DNA of 64,000 nucleotides. It comes from Neocallimastix lanati (nom. inval.). Lineage: Eukaryota; Neocallimastigomycota; Neocallimastigomycetes; Neocallimastigales; Neocallimastigaceae. The position numbers and the translations under genes are program-made. Shown here one piece after another: positions 32,589 through 43,601 of this stretch (position 1 is the stretch's first letter; each line of letters starts with the position of its first letter). Under the pieces are notes generated by a model that saw only the letters and a list, made by a program, of their open reading frames with translations, was not told where the DNA came from and made no database searches. The stretch covers positions 657,501-721,500 of the forward strand of contig JACVTC010000049.1 of NCBI GenBank assembly GCA_016946835.1. The letters run 5' to 3'.

Positions 32589-32641
32589 AATTGACTAAGT
32601 GGGTTAATTTTAAATATTATAATTAAACCACTTAGTCAATT
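32589..32641 (+). other. Rolling-circle origin stem-loop of the CRESS fragment
   Basis: A 14-bp perfect stem, AATTGACTAAGTGG (32589-32602) with CCACTTAGTCAATT (32628-32641), continues after one mismatch as TTAATT/AATTAA. The 11-nt apical loop holds AAATATTAT (32612-32620). This is one base from the TAATATTAT-type nonanucleotide nicked by geminivirus and genomovirus-like Reps. It lies 37 bp upstream of rep on the strand opposite rep, the standard arrangement. Confidence 0.75.
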
Positions 32642-32880
32642 AGTCCGTCTTTTATACTTTTTTTACAAATCACACACGTGACACAAATGGCTTCAAAATT
32701 TTTTTTTCAAATTAAATTATTTATATGTTGATTGGTTTACATTCCAAATTTTTTTTTCAAACACCGCCTTGGCGACCAATGAAATTTTTTGTGGCTTACT
32801 ATATAAAGAAACCATTTATTGATTTATTTTAATTTCTTCTTTAATTTTTTAATTTCCAAAATTTCGATAGTTTGGATTAT
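32642..32880 (+). promoter_or_regulatory. Divergent intergenic region of the CRESS fragment
   Basis: Contains CACACGTGAC (a G-box-like palindrome), two copies of a TTTTTTTTTCAAA word with related flanks (about 32700 and 32747), CCAAT-like ACCAATG near 32775-32781, and TATATAAAG at 32800-32808 pointing right. This fits the promoter of a second, rightward gene (capsid in virus relatives), but no such gene follows: E6 begins at about 32882. Confidence 0.5.
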
Positions 32881-32881
32881 A

Positions 32882-35110
32882 TTAATTATAAACAAAATAT
32901 TTATTTACACCTTTTTTTACAAGTTTAAATAATGGTTTTGCGATATTAGCGAAGTTAAGAATAAATTTACGGTAATAACCCACTGCACCAAGGAAAGATT
33001 GTAATTGTGTAACATTTTTTGGTGGTATCCATTCTAATATGACTTGAACTTTAGCTTGAATAGGGGAAATACCATTAATTGATAAAGTATGTCCTAACAA
33101 TTCGACTTTTATTTTAAAAAAATGACATTTTTCTAAGTTAATTTTTAATCCATTTTCTTTGATAATATCAAACACTTTCTTAATATCTATAATATGTTGT
33201 TCAAAGGAGGGTGAAAATATAACTAGATCATCGATATAAACAAACATGCATACTCCAATAAGAGGAAAGAATATTCTATTCATTTCCCTTTGAAAAGTAA
33301 CTGGGGCATTGCATAAACCAAAGGGCATAACTAAGAATTGATAGTTACCATACATTGTAGCAAAGCTAGTTTTAGGAATATCTTCTTTGTTCATAGGGAT
33401 CTGATGAAATCCCGAAAATAAATCAATCGTAGTAAAAACTTTAACTTTTTTCCCGATAGAAAATAAAATTTCATCTATAAGCGGTAACGAATATGCATCT
33501 TTAATAGTAAGATTGTTTAGTTTTCGAAAATCTATACATATTCTCCACTGTTTATTTTTCTTAAGAACTAAAATAACGGGAGAAGACCAAGGGGAGTGTG
33601 ATGGTTCAATTAACTTATTTTTTATAAGTTTTTCTAATTCCTTTTTAAGAGCTAATGCTTGAACTTTAGAAAGTCGATAACATCTCTGTTTAATCGGTTT
33701 AGCGTTAGGCTCGAGTTGAATACTATGAGGTAACAATTTAGTTGGTTTTAACTCATCAATTTTTGTGGCAAGAATGGTATTATATTCATCAAATAACTTT
33801 TTTACTTCATTTCTTAGCTTTTTTGGAATTCCTTTAAGTATATTTTGCAGGAGTTGATCTTTTTCAAAAACACCATTTTCATTAATGATATCTACTTCTT
33901 TAGTTATTGTTTTAGAGTCTTCTATTTTATTTTGAGTTATTGTTAAGTTATTATTAATATTATCAATTTCATTAACAAAGCAATAAAGATAGGAATTATT
34001 ATTAATATCAGAATTTGTTTTATCATATATAATTATTGATTCAGCATCTTCATCATCACTAATAACATATCCTTTCTCTTCTTTGCAAAGATTTTTGACA
34101 CACATCCATTTGTTATTTTCTTTCATTATGCACAAATTATTATTAATAGGATTAATAAATAAATTATTTTCTTTAAGTGTTTTATAGCTAATTAAAACAT
34201 CAAATAGGTTTTGGTGATTATCTATAACTCGGAATATATCATGAATAGCTAAATCTCCAAGTTGAACTTTTAGCAAGTAGATTTCAGTATTAACATTCTC
34301 TTTAGATAATAATTGAACAATATTATTTTTAACAAATCCAATTGGTTTTACATCTCCTAACTTGTTTAAAAATTGTCTAGTAATAATATTAATGCTTGCG
34401 CCTGTATCTAAAAATGCAATACCTTGGACTCCATTAATTAAACATTCAACTGTAGCAACATCTTCCCTACGTATAGCAGATAATACAACTTCTTCAGGAG
34501 TCTCTTTAATTGCTTCTGTAGTTTTTAATTTTAAGGCCTTTACAATATCAGCAAGGAGTTTAGGACTAACATCCAATAATTGAGGTAATGTAATATTAGC
34601 AAACCTAGTACTTATGTCTTTACAAATATCATATTTTGATTGACCTTCCATAATGGTTATTTGTTTATTGGGATTGTTGGTTTTAACTTTCTTCTCTTCT
34701 AATTCTACACTTGGAAGTTTAACTCTAGATTCTTTATTAGAACTAACTTCGAGATTCTTAGCGCTTTCTAATATTTCTTTTTCGTTTTGTTTCTTTGAAT
34801 TTCGTTTAGCTTTGTTGATTGAGGGTTGCGCAATAACTGACACATCAATCTCCTCAAGTCTTTCGGTTTCATTTATAGGAGTGTTAGATATTGTATTTAT
34901 TTCGTTGGTTTCAATTTCTATATCTTCATTATCTTCTTTTATGATATTATTAGAATTAGAAATATCATCATTTACTTTATTTTCATTTTGTTTTCTTTTA
35001 TCTCTTGAATATGGTTTTTCAATAACTTGTTTTCCTTTTCTTCTAACTGCAGTAGCTACTATTTCATCATTGGTTTGATTACTGGGAGTTTCCCTTCTCC
35101 CGTTTAGAAG
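32882..35110 (-). pseudogene. pol: E6 Pol, open but truncated after RT
   Basis: In the -1 frame from the slip site the reading is open for about 740 codons: GRRETPSNQT, a hydrophilic linker with LEEIDVSVIAQPSI, then protease with the canonical FLDTGASIN (about 34394-34420), unlike the Cys version in E1, E3, E4 and E5. RT has MPIKQ-type entry, PSHSPWSSPVILV, DFRKLNNLTI, FTTIDLFSGFHQIPM, MPFGLCNAPVTFQREMN and the catalytic FVYIDDLVIF (near 33210-33240), plus the thumb with LGHTLSINGISP and SFLGAVGYYRKF. Homology ends at LVKKGV; the last residues are read from the junction. RNase H and integrase are lost, so the element cannot move, though protease and most of RT could still be encoded. Confidence 0.85.
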
Positions 35111-35116
35111 TTTAAA
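35084..35116 (-). promoter_or_regulatory. E6 gag-pol -1 frameshift signal
   Basis: On the minus strand T TTA AAC (35116-35110), TTC, TAA (35106-35104), then GGGAG, loop AAGGGAAA and CTCCC (35101-35084). Pol is open in -1. Confidence 0.82.
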
Positions 35117-36099
35117 TGATTGTTTGAATTTATTGTATTATTTTGATTTCTTAGTTTAGCAAATTCTTTAAAGGAATAAGGACATAGTTTATAAATGTGT
35201 CCTTGTTGTCCACAACGGTAACAAATAATATGGGATTTCTCAGAATTAAATATATTTCTGGCTTGTTTGATTTCATTATTTACCAAGTTATTTCTAATTT
35301 TACTATCTTTAATATTTTGTGTGGTATTTTCTAAATTATTACTTTGCATAATTTCATTTTTAGAATTGAATTTAGTATTATAATTATTAGTTGTAAATTC
35401 TCTATTTTCATTATAATTTGTATAATTTCGAGGTGTTTTCTTAAAGTAATACTGTCTTCTATTATGATTATAACTATAACTTTAAAAATTGAATTGTTTA
35501 AATGGATGAATGTTACGTCGGTAATAGAACGGTTGAGAATTAAAAACTGTCGTCATCACGGTTTCATTTCTAAGATTTCCTCCTTCTTCAGCTCTTTCAG
35601 CTAACTCTGCTTCTTCAAAAGCATCTTCGAGATCTATACATCGTTGTGTTATTACTTGTGATCTAGCATAAGGACGGTAGATAATCGAATCAGCATAATC
35701 TTCTATTGTTATAAATGTTTGGTACAATTTTGGTAGACTGTTATAAATTTTCCTATATCTCCAATTAAAGTTTTTTATGCTTTCTCCTCTTTGAATTTTC
35801 ATTCGTTGTAGTCTTTTACATTTCTCTTGTGGAGTTACTTCTAATGAATTTTCAATTGCTTCTTTTATTTCTCTCATTGATGGAAAATGTTCATTACCTT
35901 CCTCATCTATTGTATGTAGTTCTTGTAAAGTGCCCCTCAACTTTCCTTCTACACACTCCATTGCCCAGGTAAGAATGCTTCTTGGATTGGTGATATCGGC
36001 CAGTGCCATTATTCTTGAAAATTCATCGATTCATGAATCGACATCCCTTGCGCTTTCGTTAAGTCTGGGTAATAGCCTTTCCAATTCTAAAATTTTCAT
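35104..36099 (-). pseudogene. gag: E6 Gag with two in-frame stops
   Basis: ATG at 36099 (MKILELERLLPRLNESARDVDS), then TGA at 36033-36031, where E1, E3, E4 and E5 have the conserved Trp. The frame continues uninterrupted through TWAMECVEGKLRGTLQEL, FNWRYRKIYNSLPK and AELAERAEE to TAA at 35484-35482, then on in the same frame through an Asn/Tyr-rich tail to the knuckle CYRCGQQGHIYKLC and the stop at 35106-35104. The element carries only these two point stops and no indel. The knuckle has normal CCHC spacing. Confidence 0.82.
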
Positions 36100-36471
36100 T
36101 TTGATTAAAAAAAAATCTAATGCTTTTAATATTTAATTGATGAATTGATGGATGAATGAGGAGATAAATGTCTTATAAATTTATTTTTATTATTTTTATT
36201 ATTATTAATTGTTTTATTTATTAAATTGATGAATTGATATATTCTTTTAATTGTATATTTTTATTAAGTTGATGGATGGATGAATGATTAAAAAAAAATT
36301 TTTATATCTTAATTAAACTAAATTTTGAAATAACTAAATATTGAAAAATTAAACTATTACTGAATTGAAATTTTAATTGCTAATAAACTGAAAAAATTTT
36401 TGCTGAATATTTCGATTTATTTATTGTTGACGCGACTTTATTTTATATTAATATAATAATTCTAAAAAAGA

Positions 36472-36702
36472 AAACCTTATATACCTTCGGTGATATAAGT
36501 TCATTATTCACCAGTGCTCGATCTTGTCCGGAAACCCTGCCAACACTCGAATAGTTAACGAACTACGGAGAGGTGTCGTGGGGAGTATAAATTTTATATT
36601 ACTCCGGGACGGAAACCGCACTCACAAGATCGATTAAAAACCTTAATTAATAATAAATTGGAATCACCCTAACTTATTATTAATTAATTTTCTTACGGTT
36701 TA
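36472..36702 (-). promoter_or_regulatory. E6 conserved structured leader
   Basis: Inverted counterpart of 12256-12487. The stems persist with changed sequence: TTAATTAATAAT/ATTATTAATTAA around AGGGTGATTCC, GGAGTA/TACTCC, AGTG/CACT, and CTTATAT/ATATAAG around CACCGAAGGT (longer than in E3). It lies 330 bp downstream of the PBS and 370 bp upstream of the gag ATG. Confidence 0.65.
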
Positions 36703-36862
36703 AGCACTCTATATGAATTACTATACTTTTTGATTTTAATATTCTCAAAAAAGTAAAAATAACAAATTTTTTTTAATAATTATTAATTTTTTATAACTAC
36801 TATTAATAATATTTTAGAATAATCTTTCTTTTTTTTTTTTTTATTTTTTATTTATTATCTTT

Positions 36863-36894
<32 letters not shown>

Positions 36895-37024
36895 ATCTTA
36901 CTATTTATTTAATTATTTATTTATTATTTATTTATTGATTAAATTAAAATTTTTTTTTTTTTTTTTTTTAAACCTTATTAATTATTAAAATTTTCTCAAA
37001 TTATTATTTTCATATTATTTTATC

Positions 37025-37074
37025 TCTTCAGGTCCTGCATAGCTCGCCAAATTTTATGGTACAAGATCTGAAGA
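37025..37074 (-). promoter_or_regulatory. E6 primer-binding site within a U5-leader stem
   Basis: On the minus strand the LTR end TCTTCAGATCTTG (37074-37062) pairs 12 of 13 with CAGGACCTGAAGA (37037-37025), counting one G-U. The loop holds TTGGCGAGCTATG. Same PBS as E4, with a longer stem of partly different sequence. Confidence 0.75.
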
Positions 37075-37905
37075 TTTTATTAATAAAATAATATATTCTA
37101 ATAATAAGGAAAAATTTAAAATAATATTCTCTAATTCTAAACCTAAATTAATTAATAAACTACTCTAATTTTAGTCTAAACTATCCTAATCTAAAAGAAT
37201 CTAAACTAAGTTAAAATAACTTAAACTAATATCTTAATCTAAACTATTCTAATCTAAACTAAACAATTTCTCTAAATCTATTACTATTTCTATAAAATGT
37301 TTAATACAACTAATCTATTACTAAACTAATTTTATACTATACTTATCTTAATATTATACAATAAACACAAAAAACTATTAATTAAACACTTTTAAAACAT
37401 TAAATTTAGAAAAAAACTATTTAATAAATTTTAATTTATTTTAAACTATTTAATTTATTATTTAACTTTTAGAAAATATTAAAAAAATAATATAATAATA
37501 AAGTCGTAAGAAAAAAAGGGAGAGAACAAAAGTATTGTGTTACTTTGTTCTTTTTTATACTAATAAAATATTTATTTGATTGAATTAAAAATAAAAATAA
37601 AAAAAATTAATAATAAAAATTTAATAATAAAAATTTAATAATAAAAATATAATAATAAAAATATAATAAACTTAAATTTTCTATATTATTAAAATATTAT
37701 ATAAAAATTTTACAATATTAAATAATATAATTAATACATGATTTTTTAATACATCTAATCATTTTTATTTAACTTAATAATATTCTATAACTAATATTTT
37801 AATATTCAATTTTTTTATTATTTATTTATAATTGTTAATAATATTTTTTACTTTAATATTTTCTTTAAATAGTTTAATTTTTCTTTATTTAATTGTACCG
37901 TAACA
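37057..37905 (-). repeat. E6 5' LTR
   Basis: 849 bp; on the minus strand starts TGTTACGG and ends TTGTACCA. It contains a TATA-like region with the same TATAAAAAGAACAAAGTA-type words as the E3 LTR. The outer edge abuts R3 sequence, so E6 interrupted the R3 5' LTR. Confidence 0.8.
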
Positions 37906-38334
37906 TATCGTTATAACTTTGCTGAAGTTACTCAATGGTACCTACCTTGATTTACCATAGTGGATGACATATGTTCGAATTTTACCTTTTACCTTTTTGA
38001 TAAAATAATTTAATTAATTCTTAATTAATTCATTCATTTAATTATATTTATTTAAAATATTAATAATCATTCATTTAATTAAATTTATTTAATTATTTAA
38101 TATTTATACATTTATAATCAATCAATCATGTAATAGAATAATTTTATCTTTGAATATAAATATCATGTATTATTATTTTATTTTGACTCTTCGAGTCAAT
38201 ATTGTTTAACGTAAATAATAAATAAATAAAATATAATATAAAACCATAAAATATAAGTTTATTATTTTTATTTTAATTTATTTATTTACTTCATCTACAA
38301 CGACCTAGTGAGCAACATCACTAAAATCGTTACA
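37906..38334 (+). repeat. R3 5' LTR, 5'-truncated
   Basis: The last 429 bp of the R3 LTR. It contains the palindrome GACTCTTCGAGTC and ends CTAAAATCGTTACA. The LTR end CTACAACGACCTAGTGAG (38295-38312) pairs with the internal CTCACTACCTTGTTGTAG (38359-38376) across the expected primer site. Confidence 0.7.
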
Positions 38335-38520
38335 ATATTGACTCCCGTTGAAATAACACTCACTACCTTGTTGTAGATATGAGTCATCCATTCATCCACC
38401 CTTCAACGTAATCATTTACTAACATTATTATTTTTATATTCAAAGCATATATATAAATATAGATTAACTAAGCCTAACTTGATGGGTCTACCTTTTCCGA
38501 ATTATCTCTATTGCTATATT

Positions 38521-38600
38521 TTGGTTTCTACCTTCTAAATTCGGTTTCTACCTTCTAAATTTGGCTTCTACCTCATAAACTTGTTTTCTACTATTGAATT
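38521..38600. repeat. 20-bp tandem repeat in R3
   Basis: About four copies of a TTGGTTTCTACCTTCTAAAT-type unit, the first two almost identical and the last two diverged. Confidence 0.75.
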
Positions 38601-38697
38601 GAAAATCTCTCACTAAAGGAATTTACTACTCCAAAACGGTTACTCATCCATCAAGCTTTCGAAATCACGTGATTTCATTCATGAAGAAAATATCATC

Positions 38698-38797
38698 CAT
38701 CCATCAAGAACAAAGTAAAATTTTATGAAATAAACTACTCATCCATCAAGAACAAAGTAAAATTTTATGAAATAAACTACTCATCCATCAAGAACAA
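38698..38797. repeat. 42-bp tandem repeat in R3
   Basis: Two identical 42-bp units that begin CATCCATCAAGAACAAAGT and end AAACTACT, plus a third partial unit; the start is also foreshadowed at 38645-38655. Confidence 0.8.
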
Positions 38798-39462
38798 CAA
38801 GCTACCTGCCATCTGAAAGACTTCTGTTTAAAATAACAAGTGATATCAAGAAATCTCCTTTATTGTATCTACCACATTACCGATATGCAGCTCACCTTCT
38901 CTTAATATAATCTTTCCATGGAATACATTTTCTTCTTATAATCTAATCTACTCTAATCCGTTTATTTTCTCCGTATTCATGGATTCTCTCTATTTCTGAT
39001 ATATTCTTAATCTTCTTCGAATTGATATCTAAGTTCGACTGGTATCCGATCCTTAGAGGAGGACCATGTAACGATATCAGTATCGTAATAAATCTCGGTA
39101 TAAATAGATTTATTATTAAATTTTATATAAAAAAATTTGATTATACTTTATAAGTATATTATATTTATTTTAGTTATTCCTTCATTTAATATTATTAAAA
39201 TTTTATTTATTCAAAAGAGAGAGATTAAAATATTTTTTTAAAATTATTATTTTCATATTCTAAAATTGGTATAACAACAATATCCAATCAGTAATAATAA
39301 TAAAATAATAATTATAATTTTATAATAAAATATTCTTTAAAAATAATAATAAAATATTAAGAATTATTAATAATTTATATATAATACAAATAAAATAATT
39401 CTATTATTTTTTTATACCATAAATTTTTATAATAAAATTAAAAGTATTTTATATATATAAAT

Positions 39463-40653
39463 TGTAAAATTTAAACTGAGTGTTTAGGTAAGATTCTTGC
39501 TATATCTTTCCTAGTTTGGGTTAAATTGGTCAGGTCAAGATGTTTTTTATTAATTATAACAATTTAATTAATTTTAAATAATAAATAGCACACACAGAGT
39601 TTTACAATTAAGATTTCAATATTTAAGATTTATGTTTTATTAGAACTTTATTTAATATATATTTTAATAATAAATTTTAACTAAGATTAATATAAAGAAT
39701 TATTTATTATTATAATTAATTCATTAACTTTATGTTAATACATTAAATTAAATTAATAATCTTACAAAGAATTCAAAATATGGAATTTCAAATCCTTTTT
39801 ATACTAAACTAAAATAATAATTAACAATATAATTAATACATTTTAATCTTAATATATTCATACATGTATATAAACTATATAAAATATAATAATAAAATAA
39901 TATTGATAAGAATCTTTTAATACAATAACTATATAATTATTCATAAAACATTTAATAATAATACTAATTTAATAATCAAATATAAAATAAAATAAAATAA
40001 AATATTAAAACTAATTAAAAATTCTCTTTCGGAAATCTTTAGAATGATAAAGAATTCCTTAGAATCTTTTAGAAATAATTGAATAAAATATATAATAGTA
40101 AAATATATAAAACTTATAAAACTTATTTAAAATAATATAAAATATTACTAATAACTAATTCTGTATTTTTAATTAATAATAAAAATTAATAATATAATTT
40201 CCAAGTTAAGAGATTATCTAGTATAAATTTCTCTATTAATAATTTAGGGTCTTGATTAATAATTAAATTATATTTTTATATTTAAATATCTTTAAAGTCC
40301 AATATCTCATTATCTAGTTGTCCAATAAGGTTGATTTTAACATATATTGTAGTTCTCGTCCGTAGCTTTCCAATGAATATAATTTTAGCGGGAATGTCAA
40401 TATAATATTTCCATTATTTGTTGAGTTGTCGTTGTTTTTCTTCATGTTATTTTTATTAAATTCTAAAGGGTTAAATTAAATTAAATTATCTTTAATAAAT
40501 AAGTCCAAACCCTTTGGTTTCTAATTCTTTAATGTTTCTAATATTTATTTTTATAATTAAAATCGAATTATAATAATTTCTGTCAATAACTAAATTAAAT
40601 TTCAATTGATCTAATAGTGAATTTTAACTTCAAATCCACTAGTATTCGTGACA
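39463..40653 (-). mobile_element. R2 solo LTR, minus orientation
   Basis: 1191 bp, flanked by TAAAT (39458-39462 and 40654-40658). On the minus strand it starts TGTCACGAATACTAGTGG and ends TTTTACA, colinear with 20575-21787 over its full length. Confidence 0.82.
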
Positions 40654-40707
40654 TAAATATATATAATTTTAATAAATAAACATAATTATAGTTATTATTT
40701 ATCAATC

Positions 40708-41393
40708 TGTAAGAAATTTAGATAAATTTATTATAAAATTTATCTATCTTTCTTATTTAATACATTAATTTAATACATTAAATTATTGTATTTATTTTAA
40801 CCAATAAAATTTATTTATTAATTTATATATATTTGATTCTCTTGAGTTCTCTTAGAGAAATCAAGAGTTATTATTTTAGAATTTTTATAATAAATAATAA
40901 TTCAAATAAAATAATTAATAAACAAAACTCTTTAATAAAATATATTTTATAAATATTTGTGTCTTTTATTCCTTTTGTGTTATTATTTATTATAAACTTT
41001 CTATAATAAACTCTATCTTATATCTAAGTTAAGTATAATTATTTATTTATATTATTTTATATTTATTTAATTATATTTAATTTTATTTTCTCAAATTAAT
41101 GTTAATTAGTAATAATTAATGTTAATTTGTAGTTAAGAAATTATTTATAATTAATTTTATAAGTAATTTCTTACAATAATAACTCTTCTTTGAAAGAGAA
41201 AATTTTGGAAATAATATAATATAATAATAATTAAAAAAAAAAAAAAATAAATAAATAAATAAATTTTAAAACAATTAAAAAATAAATTATATAAGAATTA
41301 TGTTATTTGCAAAACTTTTTCTTTCTATTATATAATTTCATTATATTTTTTTTTATTATTATTTGTTTACATTTTAATAATTATATATATATA

Positions 41394-41431
<38 letters not shown>

Positions 41432-42183
41432 CTTAGTAATTATCTTTATTTTATTTAATTTAATTATTTATTCACTTATATTAGTTAGAAAACAATATTA
41501 AGGTTTTCCCAAGTTAATTGGTTTTACTTAATATTGATTCATCTAGAGTTTTTCCGCTAATCTTTTCTCTAGATGTAAAAAAAGTTAAGGTTAGCAAAAC
41601 TTTCAATAAATTATTTAATTTTATATTTTTTTTTGGTTAATTATAATTTTTATTTTAAACTTACTACTTTATAATAATGAATTTGTATAAATTCAATAAG
41701 TAAAGGGAGCAATGTAAGAAATTTAGATAAATTTATTATAAAATTTATCTATCTTTCTTATTTAATACATTAATTTAATACATTAAATTATTGCATTTAT
41801 TTTAACCAATAATATTTATTTATTAATTTATATATATTTGATTCTCTTGAGTTCTCTTCGAGAAATCAAGAGTTATTATTTTAGAATTTTTATAATAAAT
41901 AATTCAAATAAAATAATTAATTAATAAACAAAACCTTTTTTAATAAAATATATTTTATAAGTATTTGTGTCTTTTATTCCTTTTGTGTTATTGTTTATTA
42001 TAAACTTTCTATAATAAACTCTATCTTATATCTAAGTTAAGTATAATTATTTATTTATATTATTTTATATTTATTTAATTATATTTAATTTTATTTTCTC
42101 AAATTAATGTTAATTAGTAATAATTAATGTTAATTTGTAGTTAAGAAATTATTTATAATTAATTTTATAAGTAATTTCTTACA
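40708..42183 (-). mobile_element. Small non-autonomous LTR element related to R1
   Basis: Two direct repeats, 40708-41175 and 41713-42183, both start TGTAAGAAAT, end TTTCTTACA and differ at only a few places. They flank 537 bp, and the 5-bp target repeat CAATC surrounds the whole (40703-40707 and 42184-42188). A purine run AAAGGGAG precedes the right repeat. Minus-strand R1 features occur both in the repeats (the CTCTTGA hairpin) and in the internal part (the interleaved GCTAACCTT, CATCTAGAG, AAGATTAGC, CTCTAGATG set). No coding capacity. Confidence 0.75.
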
Positions 42184-42193
42184 CAATCGTTAT

Positions 42194-43601
42194 TGTAACA
42201 GATACATGGTAACTTCAAGCCTATCCAATGATAGTTTTTTGGTTACGTAACGTATCTCTAAACAGCTAGCAATTTCGGCTAATCAAATAAAATCTTTTGT
42301 TAATTTCGTACATTAAATTTTATTATTTTATAATTAATTATATAGTTAAATACTTAGTTAAATATATTTTATTTAGTGATTAGTAAACTAAGTTAAATTA
42401 AATTATTTACCAATCATAATATTATTAACATGTATAAATAATAATTGAACTTGTAACTGTAACGCACTAGCGTTACTATTAACGTAAATTGTTGTTATAA
42501 ATATTAATATTAATAAATAAAATATAATTATTAAATAAAAATATATTACTCAGTGTAAGCCCAGTAACTGATAACGAATAGAGTTATAAAGTGCTGCGCT
42601 ATATTCTAGTGTAATAGAAAATAATAATTATAAAATTTAATTAAGTTAGTGTTTATTATTAACAACTCGAATAGAGAGGTGTTGAGTTATCTTAGCCTTT
42701 AAATTTAATTGTTATTCGTTATTTTAGTTAATAATAAACTTACCTTTTACATGTAAAGAATTAATTTAAAATATTTAATTATATTAATAATTAATTCTTT
42801 CTACAATTAATAATAAAAAATATTATTAATTGAGATAAAATTAAAAAATATAATATAAAAATTGAAAACGAAAATTTAAAAACTTAGAGTTTATTATAAG
42901 ATTATAATAAACAACACTAAAAGTAGGTTAAGAGAATTTTAGAAATTATTTTATTATAAAAATTTTTTATTTAAAAGTAATTTTAAAATATTTATGTTAA
43001 TTATTATAATTTCTTATAATAATAACTCTTGATTATTTTTAGAAGAATCAAGAGTCCTATTTATATTAATTTGATTTCTAATCTTGGAAAATTATCTCTA
43101 TCTAGAAAAAGATTAGAAGAAAAAACTAGATAGATCTCGATTGGTGTTTAATTACATCAATCTTTAGTTAATAAGAAAACCCGAATAAGGGAGAAAACTT
43201 ATTAACTAATTATATATTAATTTTATTAATATTTAATCACAAGTAAAATTAAATAATTAATTCTTTTAATTATCTTAATTAAAAGTCCAAGAAATAATAT
43301 AATTTAATTATTTCTTGATTAAATAGAATTATCATTTTAATACAATTTAATTTTTCTTAATTAAATAGAATTTATCATTATTTTAATACAATAATACATT
43401 ATTATAATTTAATATATTAATTATTGATAATTTAATTTAATGTAAATAAATTTTAAAACAATAACATTAATTAATAATTACTATGTGACATAATTAATAA
43501 AATTATTCATAAAATTTTATAAAATAATAAACTTTAAATATTAATTTTTTAATAAAGAATAATAATTATTTTGAAAAATAATTATAATTCTTTACATTAC
43601 A
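42194..43601 (+). mobile_element. R4 solo LTR, interrupted near its end by R1
   Basis: TGTAACAGATAC...CCTTTTACA, flanked by GTTAT (42189-42193 and 43602-43606). R1 copy d sits at its last five bases. An inverted relative lies at 57543-58083 (shared blocks such as TACTGGGCTTACACT/AGTGTAAGCCCAGTA and CTCTATTCGAGTTGTT). Confidence 0.78.
42752..43596 (+). mobile_element. R1 solo LTR, copy d
   Basis: TGTAAAGAATTAATT...ATTCTTTACA, 845 bp, flanked by TTACA (42747-42751 and 43597-43601). The stems are kept with different sequence: TCTATCTAG/CTAGATAGA, GATTGGTGT/ACATCAATC, and a terminal TAAAGAAT...ATTCTTTA stem. This is the most informative copy for covariation. Confidence 0.8.

Larger units (their letters stand above)
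32882..37905 (-). mobile_element. E6: gypsy-like element on minus strand, 3' truncated
   Basis: Reading leftward: LTR (37905-37057), PBS, leader, conserved structured block, gag, frameshift signal, and pol through RT. It stops before RNase H at about 32895, next to the CRESS fragment. Same family as E3. Pol is open over its whole remaining length and gag has only two point stops, so E6 is younger than E3. Confidence 0.85.
38335..39066 (+). other. R3 internal region (non-coding)
   Basis: Starts ATATTGACTCCCGTTGAA (PBS position, but without the usual TGG) and ends with the purine-rich AGAGGAGGACCA before the 3' LTR. It carries two tandem arrays and repeated CATCCATCAAG words. No frame above about 50 codons. 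Base composition is clearly less AT-rich than its surroundings. Confidence 0.65.

Noticed and set aside
41307-41501. Short frame with a poly-Lys run
   Set aside because: Produced by a poly(A) tract inside a non-coding LTR element; no motif.
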